DNA of 14,784 nt from Chlamydomonas sphaeroides. Its lineage: Eukaryota > Chlorophyta > Chlorophyceae > Chlamydomonadales > Chlamydomonadaceae. Of the stretch, positions 1 to 9,539 are shown one piece after another. The DNA is taken from contig BDDC01002253.1 in the NCBI GenBank assembly GCA_001662425.1, positions 1 through 14,784 on the forward strand, given 5' to 3'. Each line of letters starts with the position of its first letter. Position 1 is the first letter of the stretch. Below the pieces are notes generated by a model. That model was not told the DNA's origin and searched no databases. It was given only the letters and a program-made list of their open reading frames with translations. A program made the translations under genes and the position numbers.

Positions 1-1833
1 GCCCTGATGGGTTCTGAGTGAACGTGATATGCGCATGTGCTTGGGGTTGGTGGGTGCGCTGACCGAAGCGGGCCCCAGCCTGCAGTTGCGCTGGCTGTTG
101 GGCTCCGCTCCATATGTGTTGCGTGCTGTGCTTGGTGCCAGAGGCTGCATGCCGGCTTTTGTCGTTTGCGCGGTGTGTTGAGTGAGTGGGCGCGCCGGAG
201 GGTGGTATGGAAGCTTTCCCTTGCCCCGAATACCAATCCGGGCGGGGGACATGGGGAATCGGCTGAAGGGAGCTGTCTCCTGGTTGCCGGCTTTGGGGCG
301 CCGTTGGTTCGCCCTCTGTCACGCCCACTCCATGTAACTACCGCTTCCTAACAATGGACACCGCGCACCGTCGGCCATCCACAGAGTTCAGAGCGCAGCC
401 TTAATTTGTTGTCGGATGTAATGGGCATGATCGCTGGCCAGGGGCGTCACATCGAGTTCGTCCGCAGGAGCAAACCTCCGCGCCGTGCTGTGCCCTGCTG
501 CGCACGGACGTCACGGCAACCGAAACCGCACACACCTACACCCTCACTTCCATCACGAAAGTGACCTGACAGAAGGTGGTGCGACCGTGTCCGTAAGGTG
601 AGGCTGGCAGGCTACTGCCGATGTCGCGCGCTAATCGCTAGCTGCCGGGTGAATTTCCTGCCGACCTCCCGCCATGGGCTAGGGCACACATGAGCACACG
701 CTTTGCTCAGAATTTTATGTGGGCTGGGCGGCTGGCTGAAGACACGGTGCAGTCACGGCTGCAGCACTGCGGTTCGTGGCTGCGACGTGCAGATGGCCAA
801 TTGCGCTGCATGCACGCACAATTATACTGAATGCAACACTGGCGTCCATCGCGTGCACCGGGAGTAACCCTCGCACTTCTACTTCCTCGCATCAGTCGCC
901 CCTCGTCCGTCGCGCAACCGTGTTGCATGAACAAGTGCACTGCTAGTCGCTGCTGCACGAAAGGTTACGAGACATCTTTGCATCGCAGCACCAACGGCCA
1001 AACAGCAAAAATACCTCCACCCGACCCGCCTGCCGTCTCCCCAGCGACACAACGTACAAGAGCAAATTCTGCCTCGCAACAGGATACAAAGTAGCACCTG
1101 GGCCCGTCGCTGCTGCTGCACGAGGAGGCGTGCGTGCGAGACGGGAGAAGCGCTGAAGGGCAGGACACTGCGTCTACCTGTGAGTTAAGCGCATGCGCAA
1201 GGCGATGAGCATGCAGCGGTGGCACCTTCAAGCAATGACGAGGCCCGAACGTCGCGTTGGGAGCAAATGCACCGCCCTCCGCGAGCCTGCTGTTTGTTTT
1301 TCGTCCAAAATGAGCCATGGGCATCACGGAGGACGTTTGTGCTGGTGCTTGGAAGGTCTTATGCCCTGGCATGTCCGACGTGCAACCTGGCGCTGAGGAC
1401 CCAGGGCCCCTGCCGTAGTCTCGGACACCTGCCATGAACAGCAAAAAGTCTTCACACACCGACCTGCGCTGTGCAAGCGTTTCTCGTTGTGGCATGCCCC
1501 TGCTTGAGGTCCCTTTTTCGTGGAAGAGCAACCGACGCAGAGCCCAGCCAACGGTTCACGCGACCAGGGCATGCGCTCAAGATGGGCAATCTCGCACGTG
1601 CCCGGCTCCACCCTGCTCCCTGCCCCTGCGCCTTCCCGCCCGCACAACAGGCGCGCGAGGCCGGCCAGCGCCCTGGCAAGAAGTCGCTCGCCGCACGCTA
1701 AGCCGCGCGCACCTCTCCGCTCTGCCGCTCTGGCTCAGCGGGCGGCGTCCCCGCGGCGCCGCACCCGCCACCGAGCCCAGGCCCCAGGGCCTGGGCCGCT
1801 GGCGCGGGCTCTCTTTGTGCCTTCCCTCCTCGC
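1..1833. other. Gene-poor leader region; possible 3' end of a gene to the left
   Basis: I see no convincing coding exon here. The open frames are short, lack recognisable domains and occur on both strands, as expected in GC-rich DNA. Two TGTAA elements (333-337 and 417-421), the polyadenylation signal typical of chlorophycean algae, sit near the left edge, so positions 1 to about 440 could be the 3' UTR of a plus-strand gene whose coding part lies outside the window. From about 1600 to 1833 the plus strand is rich in C and T. An in-frame TAA at 1699-1701 precedes the ATG at 1834, so this stretch is probably promoter and 5' UTR of the next gene. No clear TATA box was recognised. Confidence 0.35.
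333..421 (+). terminator. Pair of TGTAA candidate polyadenylation signals
   Basis: TGTAA occurs at 333-337 and again at 417-421. In Chlamydomonas and Volvox this pentamer is the usual poly(A) signal 10-20 nt before the cleavage site. Two copies within 90 nt at the left edge fit the 3' end of a plus-strand transcript entering from the left. The motif is short and can occur by chance, and no upstream coding sequence is in the window to support it. Confidence 0.25.
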
Positions 1834-4689
1834 ATGGACACTAGCAAGGTGAGCCCAGGGGGCCCGGCCAGCCACGTAACCTGGCCCCCAAACCCACGCA
1901 ACTCCGCACCTCCAACCAACGCCCACCTCCCTCCATACGCCCAGCAGCTCCACGTAGCTCCGCAAGCCCAGCCTCCGCCGCCGCCGCAGCAGCAGCCCCG
2001 CCCCCAGGCGAGGCAAAACCACAGCAGCCAGGCGGGTCTGCTAGACCTGTCCGTCGGCACGGCCGAGCACCACGGCCACGCTCCCGCCGCCGCCGCCGCC
2101 GCCGCCGCCGCCATCGTCACCGGCGCCGCAGCGGCGGCGGGCACCGGCACTGGCACGCCGGCAGCCAGCGTGCTGAGCAACCCACGCAGGTCGCCCCTCC
2201 GCGGGCACTCTATGCAGTCTGCAGCCCAGCACGCGAAGCCGGAGCCGGAGCAGCCTCCGGAGCGAGGCCGGCGGCGGCGGCCCTCGCCCAGCCGCACGCC
2301 GCCGCTGGGCCAGTCCGCGTCGCGCTCGCCGACCGGCCGGACCGGCGCGCCGCCGTCGCCGTACGGGCCGCTGCCGTCGCCGCAGGCCCTCAGCACGCAG
2401 ACACAGCCCGATGCCGCTGAGTCGTCCGACGCCGCCGACTCAGCGGTCTGGGGCGACGCCGCCGCCGCTGCCGCCAGCGGCGCCGCAGGCACCGGCACCG
2501 GCGCCGCCGCCGCGGTGGAGCCTCATGGCCGGCCGCCGCGGCCGCATGCGGCGCCGCCAGGCGGTGGTGGCGGCGGCGGCAGCGGCCGCCGGCGGACTGC
2601 GCCGCCGTCGAGCCGGTTCCAGCCCAAGCCCACGGCCTCAAGCGGCGGCGAGTCGGGCCACGGGCACCATGGTGGCGCCGCTGGCGGCGGCGGCGCGGTG
2701 GACGAGGGCGCGGTGGACTCATCGGTGCACTACGTCGACCCGGGGGAGATGGGGCTGCCGCAGGGTAGGGCGCCGCCGCTCCCTGCTGCCTGCTGCCTGC
2801 TGCCTGCGCGCTGCTGCCTGCTGCCTGCTGCCTGCGCGCTGCTCCTTTCTCGCTGCTCGCTGCTCCCTCTCCTGGCCACTGCCCCATCTGGCCGAGCCAT
2901 GCTTGTCGTGACCAGCCAGCCTGCCTGGGCCGTGCTTCCCCACCGTGCGCAACCTAGCGCGTAGCCCTGCAGGCATACACTGACGCACTCCCCCGCGCCC
3001 GCCCCCGTTGCCCCCCAGGCTGGCGCTGCTGGTGGAAGATCCGGGCGGGCGGCAAGGAGGCTGGCCGCCGCAAGGACTTCCGCTACCAGGTGCGCTGCCG
3101 CGAGACGTGCCAGCCAGCAGCGGGTGCAGCGGGCCGCTGGGGGCCGCCGCAGGGCCCAGCACTGCAGCTGCACCACATACCGCGCCCGCCCAACAGCCCC
3201 CCTGCTCCCCTGCTGCCGCCTGGCCCCTCTCCGCCTCCTGCCCTGCAGTCGCCGGATGGTCGCCGCTTCATCAGCCTGCTCAGCGCACGCGAGCACGCCG
3301 CGCTGCTGGCAGGCGCCATGCAGCTGCCCGCCGCCGCCGCGCCCGCGACGGCGGCGCCGTCGCTTGCCGCCGCCGCCGCCGCCGTTCCTGCGCCGTACCA
3401 GCCGCATCACCCGTATCTGTACCACAGCGCCGGTGGCACCGCGCCCGTCATCGCGGCCGTAAGCGGCGGCGCCGCCCCCAGCGGCGGCGGCGGCATGAAG
3501 CGGAACTTCAGCAATCAGTCGCTGCACTCAGGCGGCGGCGGCGCGGCGGCGGCGACGCCGCCGCCGACCCGGGCCGGAGCGGGCCGCGGCGGCGGCATCC
3601 GCCGCCGGGGCGGCGCCAGCCGGCGGCGGCGGGGCGGGGCTCGCGGCGGCGGAGGCGGCGGCGAGCTGACGGACGATGATGACGACGGCGACGAAGACGA
3701 TGTACTGCATGAGATGATGGCCGCTCATGATGAGGAGGACAGCGGCGACAGCGGCCGGTACGGCAGCCGCCAGGGCACGCCACACAGGCAGTACGCGCCG
3801 CCGCCGCCGCAGCAGCAGCAGCAGCGCAGCCAGCGCGCACGACGGGCGACGGTCAGTGGCGGCGGCGGCGCCGCCGCCGCCGCCGCCGCTGCCGCCCGCA
3901 TGCGTGACCCGTCGCCGTTGAGCCGGCCGCCAGCGCGGCACGAAGAGGCCGGGCCGTTGGCCCGGCACCGGTCGCCGCGGCGGGGCACTGGCGGCGGCGA
4001 CGGGTCGCCGCTGCCCGGCGGCACGCCGCCTCCGGAGGCGGGGCCGCAGGGCGACGAGGAGGACGAGGGTCAGCTCAGCGGCCTGGACGCCCTGGCGGCG
4101 GCCGCCGAGGAGCTCGGCCGAGACGAGCGCAAGGCTGCGCGGCGGGAGCGGCGCGCGCAGCGCGCCGCCGCCGCCGCCGCTGCGGCGGTGGCCGCCGCCG
4201 GCGCGGGCCAGCCCGCGCCGCCGCTGCCGCTGTCGCCGACGCCGGTGCTGGCGGCGCGGCCGCCGCTGCTTCCGCAGTCCCGCAGCCTGATTCCAATGCT
4301 CAGCCCCTGTCTGGCACTGGTCGTGGGACCCGGGCCGCAGCCGCGGCGCCCGGCGGCGGCGATGGCGGCGGCGGTGGCCCCGCCGCCAGCCGGCCCCGAC
4401 GGCGGCGGCGCGCAGGCGCAGGAGCAGCCGCACCCTCCGGCTCGGCCGGTTGCCGCCGGCACCTATCGCGTCGCGCCGGCGGCCGTCGTCGTGCACATGG
4501 ACCTCCGGGCGGCGGCGGCGGAGGCGGCCTCCGCGGCGGCGGCGGCGGCGCGGGTCTGCAGTCCCGACACCTCTTTGGAGACCGAGGAGGACGACGCCCG
4601 CCTCCCCGCCTGGGGCGCCGGAGCGTTCAGCCGCCTGGCGGCGCCGCTGCCGCTGCTTGCGGCGGCGGCGCGCGGCACCGGCCGGAGCA

Positions 4690-4730
<41 letters not shown>

Positions 4731-7145
4731 CCGGCGGCCTGCGCTCGGCCGCCGCGGCCCGGCCGCGCCTCCCAAGACGGCGCCTGGTCGGGTGGGGCCG
4801 GCAACGGAACCGGAGCGGCGGCGGAGCACTACCCGCAGCTGCTAATGCGGCGCCCTGCCGACCGCACCCCGCCGCCGCCGCCGTCGCGAGCGTCGCCTGG
4901 GGCGCCGCCAGCGCACCTGCCCGCCGCCGCTGGCACCGCCGTAGCCGCCGTAGCGTCGGACTTGGCGGCCGTCGTGTCAGCTCGCTCTCCGTTGTCGGCC
5001 CACCGCTTAGAGCTGCGGCTCAGCCTCACCCTTTCCGAGCTGGTGGCCTTGGCCGTGGCCGCCAACCCGCTGGCTCGCGGCGTCAGCGGCGGCGACACGG
5101 CGGCGGCGGCGGCGGCGGCTCTGCCGCCGTTCGAGCTGTCGGCGGCGTCGCGGCGCGCGCTCATCGCCGCCGTCGCGGCGCACCAGGCGCCGGCCCCCGG
5201 CGGAGGCAGCGGAGGCGGCGCCGCCGAGACGGACCGGCACGATGGGGCTCAGCTGCGTCGGGCGCTGGACGCGGTCCTAGAGTTGCTCGCGTTCGGGCTG
5301 GGCGGCGGCGGCGGCGGCGGCCGCGGCCAAGGGTCGGGCTCGGGGTCTGGCGGCGGCGGCGGGCCGCCGCCGCCGACGGTCGGCGGCCGTGATACTCGGA
5401 CCTCCTGCAGCGGCGCCGCGCTCCTGGCGCCGCCGCCGCCCCCGCAGGACGCCCTGCAGCGGCCGGCGGCGGCGGCGGCGGGTGGGCGGCTCTCGTCCGG
5501 CAGCGAGGGCAGCGGCGACGCCGGCAAGCCAGCGGCGGCTGCGCACAGCGGGCTGCAGCTGCTGCCGCCGCTGCCGCCGCCGCTGCCCGCCGAGCTGCAA
5601 GGGCTGTTCGCGGCACGCACCTCCTCGCCGCCGCTGGGGCCCGCGGCGGCGGCAGCCGCGGCCGCCGCCGCGGCCGCCATGCCCAGCCTGCACGCGCCGC
5701 CGCTAGCACGGCCGCACATAGCCCCGGTACCCGCCGTCGCCATCGCGCTGCCGCCGCCCGCCGCCGCCGCCGCCGTGCACGCCGCTCCGGCGCTGCCGCC
5801 GCTGGCGGCAACCTGGGGCACGCTGGCGGCGCCGCAGCCGCAGGTCGGCGTGTCGCTCGCGCTGCCGACGGCGCCGCTTCACTTGCTGCTCGCGTCCCCC
5901 GGCGGCGCCTCTCCAACGGCCATCGGCCCCATCTACACGGGCGTCCCACCGCCGGCGGGTTCCACCGCCGCCGCCGCCACTACGCCGCTGCTCCTCCACG
6001 CCGGCGGCGGCGGCGAGGGCCCCTTCAAGCAGCGCCGCGAGTCGGCGGCTGCGGCGGCAGCCGCCGCGGCGGCGGCGGCAGCCGACGGCGACACGTCGCC
6101 AACGCACGACCGCGCGCTGGCGGCGGCCGCCGCTGCGATGCGGCAGCGGTCGCTGTCGCTGTCCGGCATGCTGCAGCTGCAGCTGCCGCAGCTGCTGGCG
6201 TCGCCGGCGGCGGCTCACGCCGGCGGTCCAGACCGCCAGGCGGCGGCGGCGTCGGCGGACCGCGACGTCGCCGCCGACACACCAGCCAAGCGGCGACGGC
6301 TCGACGGCGACGCGGCGGCGGAGCGGCAGCCGCCACGGCCTATGGCCGACGCGGGGCGGAGCGGCAGCGGCGGCTCTTTGGCTCGTGTGGAGAGCAGCGG
6401 CGGCGGCGGCGCCTCAGATGACGCCGGCGGCGGCAGCGGCAGCGGGCGCAGTACGTCGCCTGATGACCTCGAGCAGCGGCACCCGGCCGGCAACCGACGG
6501 CGGGGGTCGCATTCGGCTGCCGCTGGCGACGGCGACGGTGGCGGCGGCGGCATCTTCGCGGCTCGGCAGCACAAGGCCTGTACGTTGTCGGCGCCAGCGG
6601 CCGCCGGCGGCGCGGCGGCGGCGGCCGACCCCTCCGCGGCGGCGCCGCAGGCACAGGCGGCTGCGGCAGCGACAGCAGAGGACCAGCACCAGCAGCTGCT
6701 GCAGCAGCAGCTGATCCTGCTCCACCAACACCAGCAGCACCAGCAGTTCGCCGCTGCCTGCGAGGCCCAGGCGGCGGCGCACTACGTCGCCCAGATGCCG
6801 TTCGCTTCTGCCGTACAGCAACACGTGGCACCGTACGGCGCAGCGCACGCGCTGTCGTACCACGTGCCTCCCGGCGCGCCCGGCTTGCTGCAGCCGCACC
6901 AGCAGCCGCCAGGCTACGGCTACGGGGCCCATGCAAGCGCCGCCGCCGCCGGCATTGCGGCGGCGCAGGTGGCGGCGGCGTCAAGCCGGGCCCCGGCGGC
7001 GCCGCTGCCGCAGCCAGTTGGCGGCTGGGCGGCGCAGGCGATGGCGGCGCCGGGCGCAGCGGAGCTGGCGGGGGTGCGGGCGGCTGCTGGCGGCGGCGGC
7101 GGCGGCGGCTTTGCCTGGCAAGCGCCAGGGGAGGGGCCGGGGTGA
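1834..7145 (+). CDS. MBD-domain-like nuclear protein, low-complexity, three exons
   Basis: Predicted exons are 1834-2764, 3019-3089 and 3249-7145, giving 1632 residues. Introns are 2765-3018 (GTAGGG..CCCAG, phase 1) and 3090-3248 (GTGCGC..TGCAG, phase 0). Splicing assembles an MBD-like domain at residues about 304-356: GLPQ-GW from exon 1/2, a basic stretch, FRYQ at the end of exon 2, then SPDGRRF at the start of exon 3. MBD proteins bind methylated CpG or act as chromatin adaptors. The rest is low-complexity: Pro/Gln- and Ser-Pro-rich exon 1; an RG/basic patch (about 442-472); an acidic patch starting ELTDDDDDGDEDD (473); a less repetitive, partly helical island (about 911-1021); a monopartite NLS PAKRRRLD (1346-1353); and a Gln/His-rich C-terminus from about 1478. 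The start is the first ATG after an in-frame TAA at 1699. A donor-like GTGAGC at 1849 leaves open another intron just after residue 5. Further introns inside the 3.9-kb third exon cannot be excluded. Confidence 0.7.
2783..2838 (+). repeat. Two identical 28-bp tandem units in intron 1 of the MBD gene
   Basis: Positions 2783-2810 and 2811-2838 are identical. Each unit is built from a CTGCCTG 7-mer repeated with a GCGCG end. The array continues into degenerate CTGCT-rich sequence to about 2870. It lies inside intron 2765-3018 and provides CT-rich sequence before the 3' splice site. Confidence 0.85.
4691..4730 (+). repeat. Perfect (CGG)13 trinucleotide run inside coding exon
   Basis: Thirteen uninterrupted CGG triplets plus one C run from 4691 to 4730. 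In the coding frame they are read as GGC and make a poly-Gly stretch near residues 816-829 of the MBD-like protein. It is the longest perfect trinucleotide run I see in the window, set within a much longer field of interrupted GCC/GGC repeats. Confidence 0.9.
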
Positions 7146-7216
7146 GGGCTCGTCCCGGCGCGCTGCGAGGCGCGTCGGGATGGGGTCGCGCGGCGAGAGG
7201 GGAGCTTATGTTGTGC

Positions 7217-7243
7217 GAGAGAGATAGAGAGAGTGTGTGTGTG
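7217..7243 (+). repeat. GA then GT dinucleotide microsatellite patch
   Basis: An interrupted GA run (about 7217-7233) passes directly into a GT run (about 7233-7242), roughly 70 bases after the stop codon of the MBD-like gene. It is most likely in that gene's 3' UTR. Confidence 0.8.
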
Positions 7244-7510
7244 GTGCGGCATGGGCGGTGACAGTGTGGCCCCATCGTGCCCTCAACGGATGAGCCGCGC
7301 CTCGTGGTGGCGCCACTGCGTGGCGGCGCACTGGCGGCGGCGGCGGCCGGGCCGCTTGCCGGACTCTGCCCGGCGCATCACCCCGGCGCAGCTGTGCAGC
7401 GTTGGCAGAGCGAGTGAGTCAGTGGGCTTCCTGCGGTAGTGGGCTTGCGGACGGCCGAGGCAGGCCCTCTGTGCGTGTCGCGTGTGTGGAGGAGCAGCGG
7501 CTGCGGCGTT

Positions 7511-7534
7511 GCGAGGGAGCGAGGGAGCGAGGGA
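7511..7534 (+). repeat. Three copies of GCGAGGGA
   Basis: Three perfect head-to-tail copies of the 8-bp unit GCGAGGGA lie at 7511-7518, 7519-7526 and 7527-7534. This is a small purine-rich minisatellite in the 3' UTR or spacer. Confidence 0.85.
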
Positions 7535-8672
7535 GGGGTCGGTGGCGCCATGATGCGCTCCAGGGGGCGCCGCCGGCTGCCGGAGCCGAGCACGGCCGGC
7601 TGCGCCCCTGTGTACCAGTAGCAGGCTCGAAGGTTTCGTGTGTGCAGGGTGAAGGCGCGAGCCGTGGTGGCGGCGGAGCCGGCGGTCCGCTGTGGCGGCG
7701 CGCGGCTCGGCGGGCGTTGCAGGGAGGGAGAAGCGCTGCGTCCGCAGGGGGTGAGTGCTGCCTGCCTCGCGGCGCGCGGCGCTGGGGATGACTCATTGTC
7801 GTGATGGCTCATTACGGAGGGGAGACGTGCCGCCGTCGCACGGCGGATTGGGGCGATGTGGCGGATGTAGCACGGGCGCCAGGCCGCGAGCCTGAGGCGG
7901 ACGGGGCCGTTGGGTTTGTAGCAATTGTGGGCGCGGGTGTCGGATCGACCCGATGATATCGCCACTTGCCGCGCCCATCATCTGCACGCCAGCGCGGCGG
8001 CTTTTGGGTGCGGCGGGCGCTTAGCTCTGTTAGGCACTGCAGTAGTACTGTAGGTGCGTTGGCCGGCCTCATCGGTCAGGTGGGCGGTGGTGATAGGTAC
8101 AGGACGGATAGCGCGCGGCTGCACCCCACCCGGCTGGGGGTAATGGTAGTAGGGTCGCGCCTGGGTGTACGGCACGCACCCGGGGCCTGGAGGGGACTTG
8201 CCGGGGCTGGGCCTCCGGGCCGCGGACGCTGGGGCCGGCGGCCCGCGTGGCGCCTGCCACGACTATCTTCGCAGCAAACAGGCGTGTGCGTCCTCCCTGG
8301 TTTGTTCGGCTTGAGTGTCAGGGCCCCTGCAGGGCCTGACGGCACGCGTGGGGACCGCCACGGTCGCCACACAGGGGGGGGGGCGCGGAGTGCTGGAGCC
8401 AACACAATGAGTGCACACACACGCGCCGGAGCGCCATCCTGGGAGCATTGGTTTCCTTCGGGACGACGCTGGGCGTCGCTCCCCGCACTGGCGCACCCAA
8501 CTAACCGCATCCCTGCTTGCCTACGCACGACCAACGCGTCACCACCCCCTTAGAATAGTGCCGTGTGTTTCTCTATTGACTTCCTTAACACTTGAACACA
8601 TGGAGGTGAGGGGAGGAACAGCCATGCTCAAGAAAGATCAGGTGCGTCGCAGGGTCGATTCCCGTACCTATC

Positions 8673-8722
8673 ACCCCTTCGGGGGTTAGCAGTCCCCTTG
8701 GAGAGTAATACACCCTTCGGGG
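8673..8722 (+). repeat. Two TTCG-loop hairpins in a lower-GC patch
   Basis: Hairpin 1 at 8673-8686 has a perfect ACCCC/GGGGT stem closed by a TTCG tetraloop. Hairpin 2 at 8713-8722 has a CCC/GGG stem with the same loop. Just upstream, 8650-8665 contains GGGTCGATTCCC, one T short of the RNA polymerase III B-box of tRNAs and tRNA-derived SINEs. Base composition here is less GC-rich than the flanks. CCCCTTCGGGG palindromes are common in chlorophycean organelle spacers, so an organelle-derived insert or a SINE-like relic are both possible. Confidence 0.55.
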
Positions 8723-8789
8723 CGCCTCAATAATATGAGTTGGAGATGACAATTGACGCTCTTGGCCATCATGGCTGTGAACGGCACCT

Positions 8790-8807
8790 CCGGATTTCTC
8801 AATCCGG
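8790..8807 (+). repeat. Perfect 7-bp stem, 4-nt loop hairpin
   Basis: CCGGATT (8790-8796), loop TCTC, then AATCCGG (8801-8807) form a perfect inverted repeat. It lies next to the TTCG-hairpin cluster and is followed at about 8811-8826 by a short tandem CCCTTTGA repeat. I recognise no gene here. Confidence 0.75.
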
Positions 8808-9233
8808 CCCCCTTTGACCCTTTGACCCCATATGCATGACTTGGGTCCCTACTGCCCCACCAAGATCTGTCACGCCTACCCCGGGTTGGCATGCGGTGCC
8901 GTTAGAGTCCCCGGATAGAACCTGGCCCCAGGTCGTGCCGGTGGAGGGCCGGGCACAGATTAGCAGGGCAGGTATGGTGCAAGCTGCGTAGGGACCCACG
9001 TGGGGACCCACGGGTCACCCGGGTCACTCGCCCGCCCCCATTACCTTGTTCGCAGGGCGGTCCGCTAGCCTCACGCTTCGCTGCCTTACCAGGCGACGAA
9101 TAGGACTGCGAGCAGGCCAGCATGAGCGATGCGTGACGCGGGTCGCCTCAGCGAGCGTGGCCCGCAGCGCGACCAGCGCGAGGCGCCCTTGCGCGCAGCA
9201 GGCTCCGCCAAAGCTGACGTCGCGATAGCCAGC

Positions 9234-9238
9234 TGTAA
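9234..9238 (+). terminator. TGTAA candidate poly(A) signal
   Basis: This is the first plus-strand TGTAA that I find after the stop codon of the MBD-like gene. It would place cleavage near 9250, about 290 nt before the start codon of the RING-CH gene. It may belong to the upstream gene or be a chance match. Confidence 0.25.
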
Positions 9239-9539
9239 ATTGAAGTCGTTGGGCTGTGTCGCGTGCGGGCTCATGCGGCCGAAGCCGGCCTCGCGAGCGA
9301 GTCCAATGGGCCCAGCAAACCGGCGCCCCTTTCAACTCGCGCCACAGCCCCTTGCTGCATATGCTTCCAACAAATACTCGCAACTCACAGAATTGAACAA
9401 ACACAAGCTGATAGACGCGCATACGATACAACCCAACGCAACCCGTGCGAAGGCCCCGACGTCACAACCCTCGCGCCGACCTGGCCCAACCTCGGCGACA
9501 CAGCAACCCGACTTAGCGACTGACCAGACGTCAGCAGAT

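Larger units (their letters stand above)
7146..9539. other. UTR and intergenic region between the MBD-like and RING-CH genes
   Basis: No convincing gene is seen. The 3' UTR of the upstream gene starts here. The first plus-strand TGTAA I find after its stop is at 9234-9238, which would give a UTR of about 2.1 kb, so either the UTR is long or another signal is used. The region holds a GA/GT dinucleotide patch (7217-7243), an 8-bp tandem repeat (7511-7534), a run of ten G (8374-8383), a lower-GC hairpin cluster (about 8560-8810) and a direct repeat near 8991-9030. From 9129 to 9539 the frame of the next gene stays open, so an upstream start or upstream exon of that gene is possible. Confidence 0.5.

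Noticed and set aside
1698..2498. 266-codon minus-strand open frame over exon 1 of the MBD-like gene
   Set aside because: No recognisable motif, and it overlaps the plus-strand frame that leads in phase into the MBD-like domain.
3528..4829. 433-codon open frame on the minus strand opposite the MBD-like gene
   Set aside because: It is Arg/Ala-rich with no domain. GCC/GGC repeats contain no stops in any frame, so long antisense frames are expected here.
6340..7275. 311-codon minus-strand open frame
   Set aside because: Same cause: a reverse reading of Ala/Gly/Gln codons giving Arg/Pro/Ala-rich sequence without motifs.
8640..8690. Possible tRNA gene because of GGGTCGATTCCC
   Set aside because: One T of the T-loop is missing, there is no clear A-box, and no acceptor or anticodon stem can be folded around it.
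9215..9533. GACGTC palindromes (9216, 9458, 9527) as a bZIP promoter cluster
   Set aside because: The same hexamer occurs elsewhere in the window, including inside coding sequence, at about the frequency expected for this base composition.
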